Assembly: GCA_028554755.1 (NCBI GenBank)
Contig: JAPTOF010000024.1
Coordinates: 868,001 to 932,000 of the forward strand
DNA length: 64,000 nt
Direction: 5' to 3'
DNA from: Cordia subcordata
Taxonomy: Eukaryota > Streptophyta > Magnoliopsida > Boraginales > Cordiaceae
Shown here piece by piece: positions 22,257 through 34,248 of this stretch. The translations under genes were made by a program, and so were the position numbers. The stretch's first letter is position 1; the number at the start of each line of letters is the position of its first letter. Under the pieces are notes generated by a model. The model ran no database searches and had not been told where the DNA came from. It saw only the letters and a program-made list of their open reading frames with translations.

Positions 22257-23606
22257 AGCCTGAGGTTGAGGAGCACTAGTGAGACAAGGCTGATTAACAT
22301 GATAGAAACCTGAGGGATATTGAGGACGGGGTCGCTGCTGAGGTGGAACCTGAGGATGTGAACTAGACTCATGCTGTCCTTGTCTCCAAGAAAATTTTGG
22401 GTTGTCCCTTCAACCAGGATTATATGTGTTCGAGTATGGATTATACTCACGAGAATAACCTTGTGTGGCACACACTTGATCTTTCATAAATTCAGGAAAT
22501 TGATATGCTAAAGGGTAGGCTATGGTCTCATGAGATGATTCGGAACATAATGCACAAACTTCAACAACTAATGGAGCAGAGGAAGAACCTAAAGAACTAG
22601 TCCTATGACCTTGGGATGAAATGGACAAAGAAATGAATTGATCTAGCTTATTCCTCAAAGCCTCAACATTAGCGGGTAAATCTAAAGAAACTCAAACCTC
22701 ACTAACACTTCTTTTGTTGCCTCCCCGACTAGACCTTTCTATGGCAAAATTTTGAAAAGAATTTTCAGCCATTATTTCTATTTTCTCCCATGCCTCGGTC
22801 GGTCTCAAAAGATAGAAGCCACCACCGGAGGCAGCATTGACCATCATCTTATTTTGTTCATTTAAACCCCGAAAGAAGTATTGCATTAGGTCATGATTGC
22901 CGTACCCATGGTGTGGAGATTGTCTAAGAAGATCCTTGAACCTCTCCCAAGCCTCATGAAAAGATTCTAGGTCATGTTGGGAGAAAGTCATAATAGCGGT
23001 CCTAAGGTCGGCCGTCTTGGTCATGGGATAAAATTTTTGGAAGAACTTAGATTGAAGCTCAGCCCATGTAGTAATGTAACCATTGGGTAAGGAATGCAAC
23101 CAAGTCCTAGCCTTGTCCTTAAGAGAGAAAGGAAATAATCTTAGACGTATGACCTCTTAGGAGACAGTGGGGACATGAATAGTAGAACTCATCTCAACAA
23201 AATCAATGATATGATCTAGAGGACTCTCATTGCTTCTCCCATAGAAGGAGGGAAGCATGGCCAACATGTTAGGCTTAATCTCAAAGTTCGTTTCCCCCAA
23301 ACCCTGAATTTGAATAGCCAAATTAGGCTCAAAGGCTTCGGGAAGAAAGAATTGCCTAAGAATGGGTTTCTCATCTATGGGTGGGTCCGGTCTGCGGGGC
23401 TCTCGTCTAAAATGATCTTCAGTTTGATGCCCAAGGTGATCATGAGGTGAAATGGGATTCATTGGGGGATTGGGAGGATTAGGAAGATGATTGGGATCGG
23501 CCATCTCCTCAAGAAGATCTCCTAAATTCCTAAAATGTCTAGCAATTCTATCAGGTTCGGGATTAAGAGGAACTAAGAGATTTCTAAGGGATCTTCTACA
23601 AAGCAT
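22257..23606 (-). pseudogene. gag: Athila-C gag, broken by few stops
   Basis: The start is the ATG at 23606 (MLCRRSLRNLLVPLNPEPD), matching the ATG used in the other copies. An Asn/Pro-rich stretch (ADPNHLPNPPNPPMNP) precedes the capsid core with LFPFSLKDKARTWLHSLPNG, MTFSQHDLESFHEAWERFKD and GGGFYLLRPTEAWEKIE. The zinc knuckle near 22560 has lost its last Cys (CALCSESSHETIAY). In-frame stops are near 23157, 22690 and 22408. At the first, CAA has become TAA. Confidence 0.9.
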
Positions 23607-23862
23607 GCACAATCTATCCTAACTCCGGCCACTTCAACCCCCGAAAACTTCAATATTCCTAAAACTACAGCAAATAAATCACAATCCTAGTACTAAAAAT
23701 AAAGACAAAAGCTAAAATAGATAAACAAAAAAAAAAACTAAAGCAAGATAATATGAACAATAACAAGATAAGCAAAAACTAAACAAACTATAAAGGACAA
23801 ACAAGAAAAACAAATAAAGCAACTACCAAAACACACAAGGAAAGAATGCAAATCACCGTGCC
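23607..23862 (-). other. Athila-C leader
   Basis: A-rich on the plus strand, matching the leader of Athila-A in reverse complement. No gene. Confidence 0.7.
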
Positions 23863-23880
23863 TCTCCGGCAATGGCGCCA
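23863..23880 (-). promoter_or_regulatory. Athila-C primer binding site (tRNA-Asp)
   Basis: Read on the minus strand TGGCGCCATTGCCGGAGA, two transitions away from the tRNA-Asp complement, six bases after the 5' LTR. Confidence 0.9.
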
Positions 23881-23886
23881 AGAACT

Positions 23887-25715
23887 TGGTGTGTCATTCA
23901 AGTGCAAGTTCTAAAAGACTCGCAAGTGTATAGATCGTGCAATATAGTGTGTACAAGTGCAGGTGTCGAACCACAGGGAGACGTGAATAATGTGGGTGAA
24001 TTCTATGCTTGGTGCTCTAGAAAGTGCTAAAAAGAAAGATCTAAACTAGACATATTTTTAGGGTTTTGGATTATCGAGAGCTCTAGGTCAAGGAAATAAA
24101 ACTAAACTATGAATATGAAAAATGGGAACACAAGTTGGTCAAGAGGAAACTAACAATTGAGAACGGATTAGGGTGACTTCGACTTATGAATAGGTAATTC
24201 TATACTCAAATGCTATGGGGTTAAGGGATGATGGCTAGCTATGACGAGTGCTCTTAACTAGGTTGCTAGTTAGTGTCCTAATTTCCCTTAGGACTCGATG
24301 CGGGTCTATCCCTAGGAGGCGCCTCCTAGAGCTACGGCGTGGTCCTTATGACCTAGGGTCTTAAGAGTGACTAACTAACTTCCTACGTGACTTAGAATGA
24401 ACCTACCCTAGTACCTAAATCATTGGCTAGATTTAAAGCCAAGACCTAGTGCCGCTAAGGTCAACAAAAACTATCTGGAAACCTATTGGCTGGATTTAAA
24501 TCCAAAGAAGACTCGGTCTAGACTAGCCTTAAATTACGTTTCGTCATTCTAAGGTCACTATAGCAGGATTTGACTTGCTAGTGCGTTCATGCATGTTCAA
24601 GGCCAAGGTGCTCGTGAATAATGGAACCTATTCGACTGCCAAACATCGTCATGTTCAGTTCACACCATTAGAAATAATTAACAACCAACACCTATGTGTT
24701 ATTGAAGTTATAATCATTACTAGGCATGCAAATATACATATAGACATGAATAAAAGCATTATCCACTTCATTGCATCCACTTATAAACACATAGACATGA
24801 TTATAACATGGATTAGATGTGTTTAGTAACAAACAAACTTCAATTTATACGGATGTTACTCATCTAGGCATTTTATCAAACACTTAGACATGAATGAGAA
24901 AATACCCATTTGAACAAGAAAATTCGAAACATGTATATATATTCAGCCATCATATCCCATATCATAAAAGTATATAGTTAACCCATTACATAACTTAAAT
25001 CACCCTACACAAGTCTACTCAATCATAATAGGAAATAGAATGAAAGAGAGATAATGAAGCTTCCCTTTCATTCTTACTAATCTTGTACAAAGCTTTTGAG
25101 CAAACTTGATTCCAAATATTTGAACCCTCCAAATCAAGCTTGGTTCTTAGTGAGAAATGTGTGAAAAAGTGTGTGTGAGGTGGGTGGAATCTAGGGTTAA
25201 GTGTTGAGAATTTTAGGTGTGAAGTGCGTGCTAATCTTCCAAAAAGTCCTCTTTCTTTTTCTGCAGAGTCGGGCCCTATTTATATGTTCTCAGCATTCTG
25301 GACCTAGCTCGACCAGCTTTTTCATGATACTCTCTGGACTGTTGGAGGGGTGGTCATCCTGCTATTTTTGGCACCTCTCTGGAGTGGTCGGTCGACCTCT
25401 TCTTCTTGGTCGTCCGGCTGACTTTCTTCTCCATTCTTTGTCTTTTCGGCTTCCAGTCTTCTCTCTTCGACCCGAGCATCTCCCATCTTCATCACCTTTC
25501 ATTGTCCAATCTCGATCTTAACCCAAAGTTCACCTAAATCATTAAAAACAAGCAATTAGTGTAGCAATTTGTCTTTTAAACTCGATATGTACATTTGTTT
25601 ACACTTAACCCTACTCTTATCAAAAGTACTACACCAATGCATCTTTTTGAGCACTTAATACTTCTTAAATATAGGTAAATTACAATGCAAACACACACAC
25701 AAACACAACACATCA
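23887..25715 (-). repeat. Athila-C 5' LTR
   Basis: An LTR of 1829 bp, near-identical over long stretches to 14636-16466. On the minus strand it starts TGATGTGTTG at 25715 and ends ACACCA at 23887. The TATA-like box is at about 25284-25276. Confidence 0.95.
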
Positions 25716-25840
25716 TTTACCTATTTCAGCCTTTGTTTTTGTTTTTAGTAGACTTTCTAGGATTGTGGTTTATTTGCTGTAGTTTTAGGAATATTGAAGT
25801 TTTCGAGGGTTGAAGTGGTCGGAGTTAGGATAGTTTGTCC

Positions 25841-28312
25841 ATGCTTGGTCGGAGATCCCTTAGAAATTCCCTAGTTCCTTTTAATCCCGAACCCGATAGA
25901 ATTGCTAGACATTTTAGGAATTTAGAAGATCTTCTTTAGGAGATGGCCAATCCCAATCATTCTCCTAATCCTCCCAATCCCCTAATGAATCCCATTCCAC
26001 CTCATGATCACTTTAGGCATCAAGCCCAAGATTCTTTTAGACGAAAGCCCCATAGATCAGATCCACCCATAGATGAGGAAGCTACTCTTAGGTAATTCTT
26101 TCTCCCCGAAGCCTTTGAGTCTAATTTGGCTATTCAAATTCTGGGTTTGAGGGAGACGAACTTCGAGATTAAGCCTAATATGTTGGCTATGCTTCCTTCT
26201 ACAGGAGAAGCAATGAGAGTCCTCTAGATCATGTCACTGATTTTGTTGAGATGAGTTCCACTTTCCATGTCCCCAATGTCTCCCAAGAGGTCATACGTCT
26301 AAGATTGTTTCCTTTCTCTCTTAAGGACAAGGCTAGGGCTTGGTTGCATTCCTTACCTAATGGTTACATTACTTCATGGGCTGAGCTTCAATCTAAGTTA
26401 TTTCAAAACTTTTATCCCATGGCCAAGACGGCTGACCTTAGGATCACCACTATGACTTTCTCCCAACATAATCCAGAATCCTTCCATGAGGCTTTGGAGA
26501 GGTTCAAGGATCTTCTTAGATAATGTCCACATCACGGGTATGGCAATCATGACCTAATACAATACTTCTTTTGAGGTTAAAATGAACAAAATAGGATGAT
26601 GGTCAATGCCGCCTCCGGTGGTGGCTTCTCTCTTTTGAGGTCGACCGAGGTATAGGAGAAAATAGAAATGATGGCTGAAAATTCTTTTCAAAATTTTTCC
26701 ATGAAAAGGCCGAGTTAAGGAGGTAACAAGAGAAGTGTTAGTGAGGTTCAGGTTTCTTTAGATTTACCCGCTAAGGTTGAGGCTTTGACTAATTAGCTAG
26801 ATCAATTCATTTCTTTGTCTCTTTCATCCCAAGGTCATAAGACTAGTTCTATAGATTCTTCCTCCACTCCGTTAGTTGTTGAAGTTTGTGCATTATGTTT
26901 CGAGTCATCTCATGAGACCATAGCTTGCCCTTTAGCTTCTCAATTTCCTAAATTGATGAAAGAGCAAGTGTGTGCCACGCAAGGTTATTCTCGTGAGTAT
27001 AATCCATACTTGAACACATACAATTCGGGTTGGAAGGACAACTTAAAAATTTCTTGGAGACAAGGCCAGCATGAATCTAGTTCACATCCTCAGGTTCTAC
27101 CTCAATAGTGACCCCGTCCTTAATATCACCTAGGTTTCTATCATGTTAATTAGCCCGGTCTCACTAGTGCTCCTCAACCTCAGGCTTTACTTGCTCCGTC
27201 TAGTAGCCAGACTCTTAGTAATGATGTGATGAAGTTCATGCAGTTTGTTCAGAATTAGCAGTAGGCAGTAGCTAGTCAGCAGCAGGAGTTACTTGATAAT
27301 AGGCAAGAGATGGCTAGCTATAGGCAACAGATGGCTAGGTTTGAGACACAGTTAAGACAGATTGCTACACGGTTGAGTGCTAGAGACCCTGGGAAATTAC
27401 CTTATCAACTAGAGCTGAACCCTAGAGTCCAGTCCTGTTCCTCCACTGATACCACGTATCTCCCTTAGGCCCAGGCTAAGGTCGTCACCACTCTAAGGAG
27501 CATTAGGGTAGTGGATAATAGGGTAGGAGTTGACTTTGCAGTGCCTGCACTTAGCGGTCCTTTGAAGTCTAGAGAATCACATAGTAATCCTATTAAGAGG
27601 GATTCTAGAGAGGGTCCTGTTGAGAGCGTTGAGCCCATTAGAGACCATTGAGACGGTAGTACTTCCCGTGTATATCGGAAGGGAATGGGGCCAATTGATG
27701 ATTCCCATGTGTCTAGAGATGTATAACCTAGAGTTCCCTTTCCATCCACTTTAAAGAGGCCTACACCTAGTGAGGATTCTAGGTTTTTCAAGATTTTAGA
27801 GCATCTTAAGGACCTTAAGGTCAATCTTCCTTTGATAGATGCAATCCTTTCCATCCCCTCCTATTCTAAGTTCTTTAAGGATCTTTATACAATGAAGTGT
27901 AAGTTATCGAACATTTTTAAGAATGTGAGGCTTACGGAGAAGGTGAGTAATATTTGTACTTCGGGCCTTCTGCCTAAGATAAGTGACCCCGGAGCCTTCA
28001 CTATTCCTTGTAGGATCTGTAAGACCCAGATAGATCTGCCTAGTTAGATTTAGGGTCCAGTGTGAATTTCATTCCCTACTCCATCTATCAGTAGCTAGGT
28101 CTAGGTAAGCTGTCCCCTACGCATGTTACTCTTCAGCTAGCTGATAGATCCGAAGCGTAGACCTAGGGGTGTTATAGAGGACGTTATGGTCTAGATAGAT
28201 GAGTTTGTATACCCTGTTGACTTCATAGTGTTAGATATAGATTCGGGACATGACTCTAGACATTCTACACCCATTCTTCTAGGTTGCCCCTTCCTTGCCA
28301 CCACAGATGCCA
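25841..28312 (+). pseudogene. gag: Athila-B gag and partial protease
   Basis: The ATG at 25841 (MLGRRSLRN) follows the leader remainder 25721-25840. A four-base deletion near 26200 shifts the frame. The capsid core then reads from 26251 (MSSTFHVPNVSQEVIRLRLF, WLHSLPNGYITSW), and the zinc knuckle CALCFESSHETIAC lies near 26890-26932 with all four ligands. The protease segment ends near 28310 after ILLG-like sequence; its active-site DLG motif is disrupted by a stop near 28045. Everything downstream in pol is deleted and the sequence passes directly into the 3' LTR. Many stops are TAG or TAA in place of TGG, CAG or CAA. Confidence 0.87.
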
Positions 28313-28316
28313 CCAC

Positions 28317-29469
28317 ACATGTGTTGTGTTCTTGAGTGTGTTTGCATTGTTATTTGCCTATGTTTAAGAGATATTAAGTGCTCAAAAGATGCATTAGTGT
28401 AATGTTTTTGATAAGAATAGGCTTAAGCGCAAACAAATATACATATTGAGTTTAAGAGACAAATTGCTACACTAATTGCTTGTTTTCATTGTTTTAGGTA
28501 AACTTTAAGTTAAGATCGAGATTCAACGATCATAGGTGATAAAGATAGGAGATGTACGGGTCAAAAAGAGAAGATCGGAGTCCGAAAAGACAAAGCATGG
28601 AGGAAGGAAGTCCGCCGGACGACCTACGAGAAGGAGTCGATCGACCTCTTAGGCCAACCGACTACTCTAGAGAAGTGCTAAAAATAGTCGGACGACCACC
28701 CCTCCAAAGCCAGCCGACCGACTAGGTCAACTGGCTAGCCCAGAGAGCATCATTAAAAAGCCGGTCGAGCTAAGAAGGTAGCTGGTCAACCGGTTAAGTG
28801 GACCGGTAAAATAGCTAGTCGATGAAACATAATTAAATGCTAGTCTAAATCAAGTCTCCTTTGGCTTTAAATCCAGCCAATAGGCTTCTGGGTAGATTTA
28901 GTGGACTCTAGCAAACACTAGGTCTTGGCTTTAAATCCAACCACTAACTAGGGTAGGTTTGTTCTAGGTCACCTAGGAAGCTAGTTAGTCACTCTTAAGG
29001 CCCTAGGTCATAAGAACCACGTCGTAGCTCTAGGAGGCATCACTTAGGGACGGACCCATATTGAGTCCTAGGGCAAATTACGATATTAACTAAGCAACCT
29101 AGTGAAAGAGCAATTGATGATTAAGCCATTCCATGTAATTCCATAGTATTGGAATCTAGGATCACCTATTCATAAGTTGAAGTCACCCTAACACCTTTCC
29201 ATTTGTTAGTTCTTCTAGATTAGCTTGTCTCCCATTTTCCATTCCCATTGTTTAGTTTACTTCATTTTAATTAGAGCTCCCGACCATCCAAAAAAACATC
29301 AAAAATCACTAGTTTAAGTTTTCTTTTTGGCATTCTCTAAGACACAGACGAAGAATCCATCCCTCAATATAGCCTCCCTGTGGTTCGACACCCATTCTCA
29401 CATACACTACACTGTATTGATCCGTGCGCTTGCGAGTCTTTAGAGCTTGCACTCGAGAGACGTATATCA
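28317..29469 (+). repeat. Athila-B 3' LTR, truncated and internally deleted
   Basis: It starts within the LTR terminus (ATGTGTTGTGTTCTTGAG) and ends GTATATCA at 29469. About 0.7 kb, including the TATA box and CA-rich part, is missing at 28813, where the CG-rich block jumps to the AACATAATTAAA region. The first two LTR bases are replaced at the junction with protease. Confidence 0.88.
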
Positions 29470-29474
29470 ATGAA

Positions 29475-30215
29475 GGTTTGCATTTTCGCCATAGGACTTT
29501 AGAGGCCTTGTTGAGAAAATAGTCGGTCACCCATAATGTAGCTACTCCTTATCACCCGCAAACTAGTGGACAAGTAGAGGTGTCCAATAGGGAGATCAAG
29601 CACATTTTAGAGAAAACGGTTGGGTCTGATAGGAGAGATTGGTCTATTAGGCTAGATGATGCTTTGTTGGCTTATAGTGCCACCTTTAAGACTCCCATTG
29701 GTGTGTCTCCGTATAGATTGGTTTATGGGAAAACTTGTCACTTGCCGATAGAACTTTAGCATAGAGTTTATTGGGCCATCAAGGCCTTAAATTTTGATTT
29801 GGCAAGAGCGGGTGAGAAAAGGAAGCTAGACCTAGCGGAATTGGAAGAGCTTAGATTTGAAGCATATGAGAATGCCAAGCTTTATAAGGATAGGATAAAT
29901 AGAATTCATGATAAACACATTATTAAGAAATCATTCTCTCCCTCCGATAAAGTTTTGTTGTTTAACTCATGATTGAAACTCTTCCCAGGAAAGCACAAGA
30001 CAAGATGGGATGGTCCATAAGAGATGTTGGTTGCCTATCCTTCCGGAGCGATCAAGATTAAAGACTTGAAGGATGGCCGAGAGTTGACAGTGAATGGGCA
30101 ATGCCTGAAGCATGCATATGATCTGAAAATGGCTCGTGTGGAGGTTTTAATGCTTCAGGACCCCATCGTGGAAATGGAAGATGAGTTGGTGTTTGCCTGG
30201 CTGACGGCATGGTGA
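29475..30215 (+). pseudogene. Athila-A integrase, C-terminal part
   Basis: It resumes exactly where 12633 broke off. It holds [13 protein letters not shown] sequence (here [17 protein letters not shown]), with the catalytic glutamate in VEVSNRE, then RRDWSIRL, then the C-terminal tail with WDGP and GQCLKHAYD. The final TGA at 30213 gives the end LTAW, longer than Athila-C, which stops earlier. Stops near 29522, 29757 and 29970 break it. Confidence 0.88.
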
Positions 30216-31523
30216 TTAGCGTTACTAGGAGGCAAACTAGGTTCAATTTTGTAATTTTGCATTTGTTTCACTTTCTTTCCTTTTTTTCTTCTTTCTTTTT
30301 TCTTTCACCCACATTAAAGTGTTGAATCCCGATCCTTTGTCCCTTAAGATATACCATTGCTTATTATTGCACATGCCAATGCAAGCATGCATAGGGAATA
30401 CTACTAATCTTGTTTTCTTTGTGAGTATTTGTGAATTGTAAGTCACAAGATTAGTAGTATGGTGATTTATCATTGGCATGGAAAGCTTTAAAGAAGATGC
30501 AAAGTTGTATATATCCTTTCTCCACTTGTTCCCCTTATTTTTACCCTATCCCCACCACCTTTACTTACTTTGTAATACCAACTTGCTTGTTTATGTATTT
30601 TGATCTATTTGCTTAAGGACAAGCAAGGTTTAGGTTTAGGTGTGTGGGAGTTTGGCTTTCTTGTTATATATTTTGTTTAGGGTAGATTGCATTATGTGCT
30701 TAAAATGGTGAAAATTTTTCAATTTTGATACATGTAGAGTCATTTATTTCTTTGTTGATCATTATGATTGACTCTATTGATTGGTGAATGTGAGATGCAT
30801 TTTGGGGAAATGAATAGAGTGGTTTGAAAGCTAAGTCTTAGAGGGGATGCCTTTCAAAGTTATAAGGAGTACGGACCTTTAAAGAATAACCCTTGTAGCC
30901 ACCCTATAGCTTGGTAGGAAAGAGTGTTGAAAAAAGATTGTTGATATGAGTGTCCTTCCTTGATTGGTTCTTTTTTATGTGCCAAAGCCTTTCTTTTTCT
31001 TTTCTTTTTGTGAATACAATGCAAAGTATGAAAAATAGAAAAAAAAATTGAATTGAAAAAGGCACAAAGGTGGAAAAATATATAAAAAAGTGAAAAAGAA
31101 AAGCCAAAGGCACTAAAAAGTTTTATGAATAAGTGCATAAGTGACACAATGTCAACTTAGCACAAGTTATTTTCTAGGTAGATATGTGAATAAGGTTTGT
31201 TTAAGCCATTGTGTTTGTATATTCTCTCTCTTCATGACTTTGAGGCTTTGTGCGTGTTGGGAAGGCCATGATAGTTGAGGAGGCGTGAAATATTAACATC
31301 CCAAGTGCAAGAGTTCAAATCCTAGGCTCGTGGTGGTTTGGCTACTTGGGAAATTCTGACAAGGAACAAGACCCCTTATAAGTAGAGGGAAGATCCAAAG
31401 AGGCTTAGAGATCTTTCCACAGTAGGATTGCCCTCTTTATGCTTCTTAGACTAACTTTGATAGAGAGTCAATCCCTTAGGTAACCCTTGGCATTGGCTTT
31501 AGAAATAAACTTAAGATTAGGCA
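30216..31523 (+). other. Athila-A 3' non-coding region with internal polypurine module
   Basis: About 1.3 kb without gene or env-like frame. The internal hairpin plus polypurine module is at 30609-30648 (GCTTAAGGACAAGC, then GGTTTAGGTTTAGGTGTG). An A-rich stretch near 31020-31090 corresponds to the T-rich stretches of the minus-strand copies. Confidence 0.7.
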
Positions 31524-31559
31524 TGCTTGGGGACAAGCAAGGGGAAGGTTTGGGGGTGT
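31524..31559 (+). promoter_or_regulatory. Athila-A polypurine tract with hairpin
   Basis: GCTTGGGGACAAGC stem-loop followed by AAGGGGAAGGTTTGGGGGTG, directly before the 3' LTR. The likely plus-strand primer. Confidence 0.85.
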
Positions 31560-33429
31560 TGACGTGTTATGTTTTTGTGTGTATTTGCATTGTTATTTAC
31601 CTATGTTTAAGAGGTATTAAGTGCTCAAAAGGTGCATTAGTGTAATGCTTTTGATAAGAATAGGCTTAAGTGTAAACAAATGTACATATTGAGTTTAAAA
31701 GACAAATTGCTACACTAATTGCTTGTTTTCAATAATCTTGGTGAACTTTGGGTTAAGATCGAGATTGAATGATGATAGGTAATGAAGATCAAAGGTTGAA
31801 AAGATAATGAATGGAGGAAGGAAAGTTAGCTGGACGACCTAAGAGGAGAAGCCGGACGATCGGCTAGGTCGGCCGGCCACTCCAGAGAGGTGCTAAAAAT
31901 TGCCAGACGACAACCCCTTCAGAGCCGGTCGGCTGGCTAGGTCGACCGTCTAGTTCAGAGAGCATCACCAAAAAACCGGTCGAGCTAAGAGGAGAAGCTG
32001 GTCAACCAGCTTGGTCGATTGGTAGTGCGTAAAGAGCTGATATAAAAGCCCGATTTTCAGACATAAAAAAAGGAATCTTTTTGACAATTCTAGGGAGGAT
32101 CTTTACAAAAACATCACACACACACACACACACACTTAACCCTAGTCTTCACCCATATCACACACACTCTCTCACACATTTCGTCACCTTGAAGCAAGAG
32201 AATTCAACATTTGGATTCAAGTTGCTCAAGAGCTTTGTATAAGATTAGCTAGGATGAAAGAGAAGCTTCATAAACTCTCTTTCATTCTATCTCTTATTAT
32301 GATTGAGTGGACTTGTGTAGGGTGATTTAACTTATGTAATAGGTTAGCTATATACTCTTATGATATGGGATTAAATGGCTGAATATATACATGTTTGATT
32401 TTCTTGTTCAAATGGTTATTTTCTCATTCATATCTAAGTGTTTGATTAAATGCCTAAATGAGAAGCATGTGTATAAATTAAAGTCTATTTATTACTAAAC
32501 ACATCTAATACATGCTATAATCATGTCTACGTGTTTATATGTGGATGCTGTGAAGTGGGTAATGCTTATATTCATGTTTATGTATATATTTGCATACCTA
32601 GTAGTGAATATGACTTCAATAACACATACATGTTGGTTGTTAATTGCTTCTAATGGTGTAATCTGAGCATGACGATGTTTGGTAGCTGAATAGATCCTTT
32701 ATTCATGAACACCTTGGCCTAGAACATGTGTGAATGTGCTATTAAGTCAAATCTCGCTGTAGCGACCTTAGAATGACAGTAGGTGATTTAGGGCTAGCCT
32801 AGGCCGAGTCTCCTTTGGCTTTAAATCCAGCCAATAGGATTCAGGATAGGATTAGTCGACCTTAGCAACATTATATCTTGGCTTTAAATCTAGCCAATGA
32901 TTTAGGTACTAGGGTAGGTTCATTCTAAGTCACCTAGGAAGCTAATTGGTCACTCTTAAGGCCCTAGGTCATAAGGACCACGCCGTAGCTCTAGATGGCG
33001 CCACCTAAGGATGGACCTATACTGAGTCCTAGGGGAAATTAAGACACTGATTTAGTAACCTAGTTAAGAGCAATCACTAAAGTAAGCCATCATTCTTTAA
33101 TCCCATAGCATTTGAGTTTAGAATCATCCATTCATAAGTTGAAGTCACCCTAACACCTTTCCGATTGTTAGTTCCTTTAAATTAGTTTATCCCCACATTT
33201 CCATTCCCGTAGTTTAATTTAATTTTCTTTAGTTAAAGCTCCTAACCATCCAAAATACCAAAAATAGATAGTTTAGGTTTCTTTCTTAAGAACACTCTAG
33301 AACACATACATAGAATCCATCTCACAACATAACCTCCCTCTGGAATCAACCCCGCACTTGCATAGACTTTGCTACACCGATTTGTGCACTTGCGGTTCTT
33401 TAGAGCTTGCACTCAAGAGATGACGATCA
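31560..33429 (+). repeat. Athila-A 3' LTR
   Basis: An LTR of 1870 bp, starting TGACGTGTTATG and ending CGATCA. The TATA box is at 32041-32048 and the CG-rich block at 31830-32030. A (CA)n tract is at 32117-32136. It differs from the 5' LTR at many scattered bases, in line with an insertion older than C. Confidence 0.93.
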
Positions 33430-33434
33430 TCAAT

Positions 33435-34177
33435 CTATACGGAGATATACCAATAGGAGTCTTAAAGGCGGTACGATAGGCCCACAAAGCATCATTGAGC
33501 CTAATAGACCAATCTCTCCTATCGGGCCTAACCATTTTCTCCAAAATGTGCTTGATCTCCCTATTGGACACCTCTACTTGTCCACTAGTTTGTGAGTGAT
33601 AAGGAGTAGGTACCTTATGGGTGACTAAATATTTTCTTAACAAGGCCTTCAAAGTCCTATGGCGAAAATGCAAGCCCCTATCACTAATTAAGACCCTAGG
33701 GATTCCAAATGTAGAAAAAATGTTCTCTTTAATGAATTTCACTACTACCCTATGGTCATTGGTGCGTGTGGGAATAGCCTCAATCCATTTGGACACATAA
33801 TCAATGGCCACTAAAATGTATTGGTACCCTAAGGAAGGTGGAAACGGACCCATGAAATCTATACCCCAAACATCAAACAATTCACAAGAAAGAATAGGGG
33901 ATAAAGGCATCATGTTTCTCTTAGAGATGGACCAGGATTATTGACATCTAAAACACTTTTTGCAATGCTCTTGGGCATCCTTAAAGAGAGTGGGCCAAAA
34001 CAATCCACATTGTAAGACCTTTGCTGCGGTTTTCTTTCTGCTAAAATGACCTCCACACACCTCATCGTGACAGATGCTCAACATGCTCTCAATCTCGTCC
34101 TCGAGCACACACCGACGAATCATTTGATCCGTACCTACCTTGAAAATATAGGGATCCTCCCAAAAGAAGTGTCTCAC
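33435..34177 (-). pseudogene. Athila-D integrase, N-terminal and catalytic part
   Basis: The zinc segment at 34177-33938 reads ICHDEVCGGHF and CKKCFRCQ, with all HHCC ligands. The catalytic part (33913 downwards) has [20 protein letters not shown] (first Gly after the aspartate changed to Arg) and [16 protein letters not shown]. One stop near 33936 separates the two. The gene is cut at 33435 by Athila-A and resumes at 5499. Confidence 0.88.
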
Positions 34178-34248
34178 TTGTGCTAGATACCTATCATTTT
34201 CTCTCTTCTCCTAATGAGAGGGAAAAAGCCCTATGGCAAGATAGTTAA

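Larger units (their letters stand above)
14636..25715 (-). mobile_element. Athila-C: innermost, structurally complete Athila element
   Basis: An 11,080 bp minus-strand element with all parts in order: 5' LTR 25715-23887, primer site 23880-23863, gag-pol 23606-17858, 3' non-coding region, polypurine tract 16506-16467, and 3' LTR 16466-14636. The target-site duplication TTTAC is perfect on both sides. The two LTRs look much more alike than those of A, with long stretches almost identical, so this is the youngest of the four nested copies. The coding region still has stops and two frameshifts, so movement of its parent probably used proteins from another copy, or decay followed insertion. Confidence 0.95.
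12634..29469 (+). mobile_element. Athila-B: deleted Athila element inserted in A, split by C
   Basis: Plus-strand element with 5' LTR 12634-14475, primer site 14482-14499, leader, Athila-C, gag and part of protease 25841-28312, then directly a truncated 3' LTR 28317-29469. Reverse transcriptase, RNase H, integrase and the 3' non-coding region are missing. The flanks ATGGG (12629-12633) and ATGAA (29470-29474) fit a target-site duplication with two G-to-A changes, and the integrase sequence of A joins exactly across it. Confidence 0.88.
5500..33429 (+). mobile_element. Athila-A: Ty3/gypsy Athila element inserted in D, itself split by B
   Basis: Plus-strand element with 5' LTR 5500-7340, primer site 7347-7364, gag-pol from 7622 to 12633, then Athila-B, then the rest of integrase 29475-30215, a 3' non-coding region, polypurine tract and 3' LTR 31560-33429. 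The flanks CCAAT (5495-5499) and TCAAT (33430-33434) are its target-site duplication. Its two LTRs differ visibly along their length, so it is older than C. Gag-pol lies in one frame up to about 11640, as is usual for Athila, then shifts by one base. Several premature stops make it defective. Confidence 0.92.
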
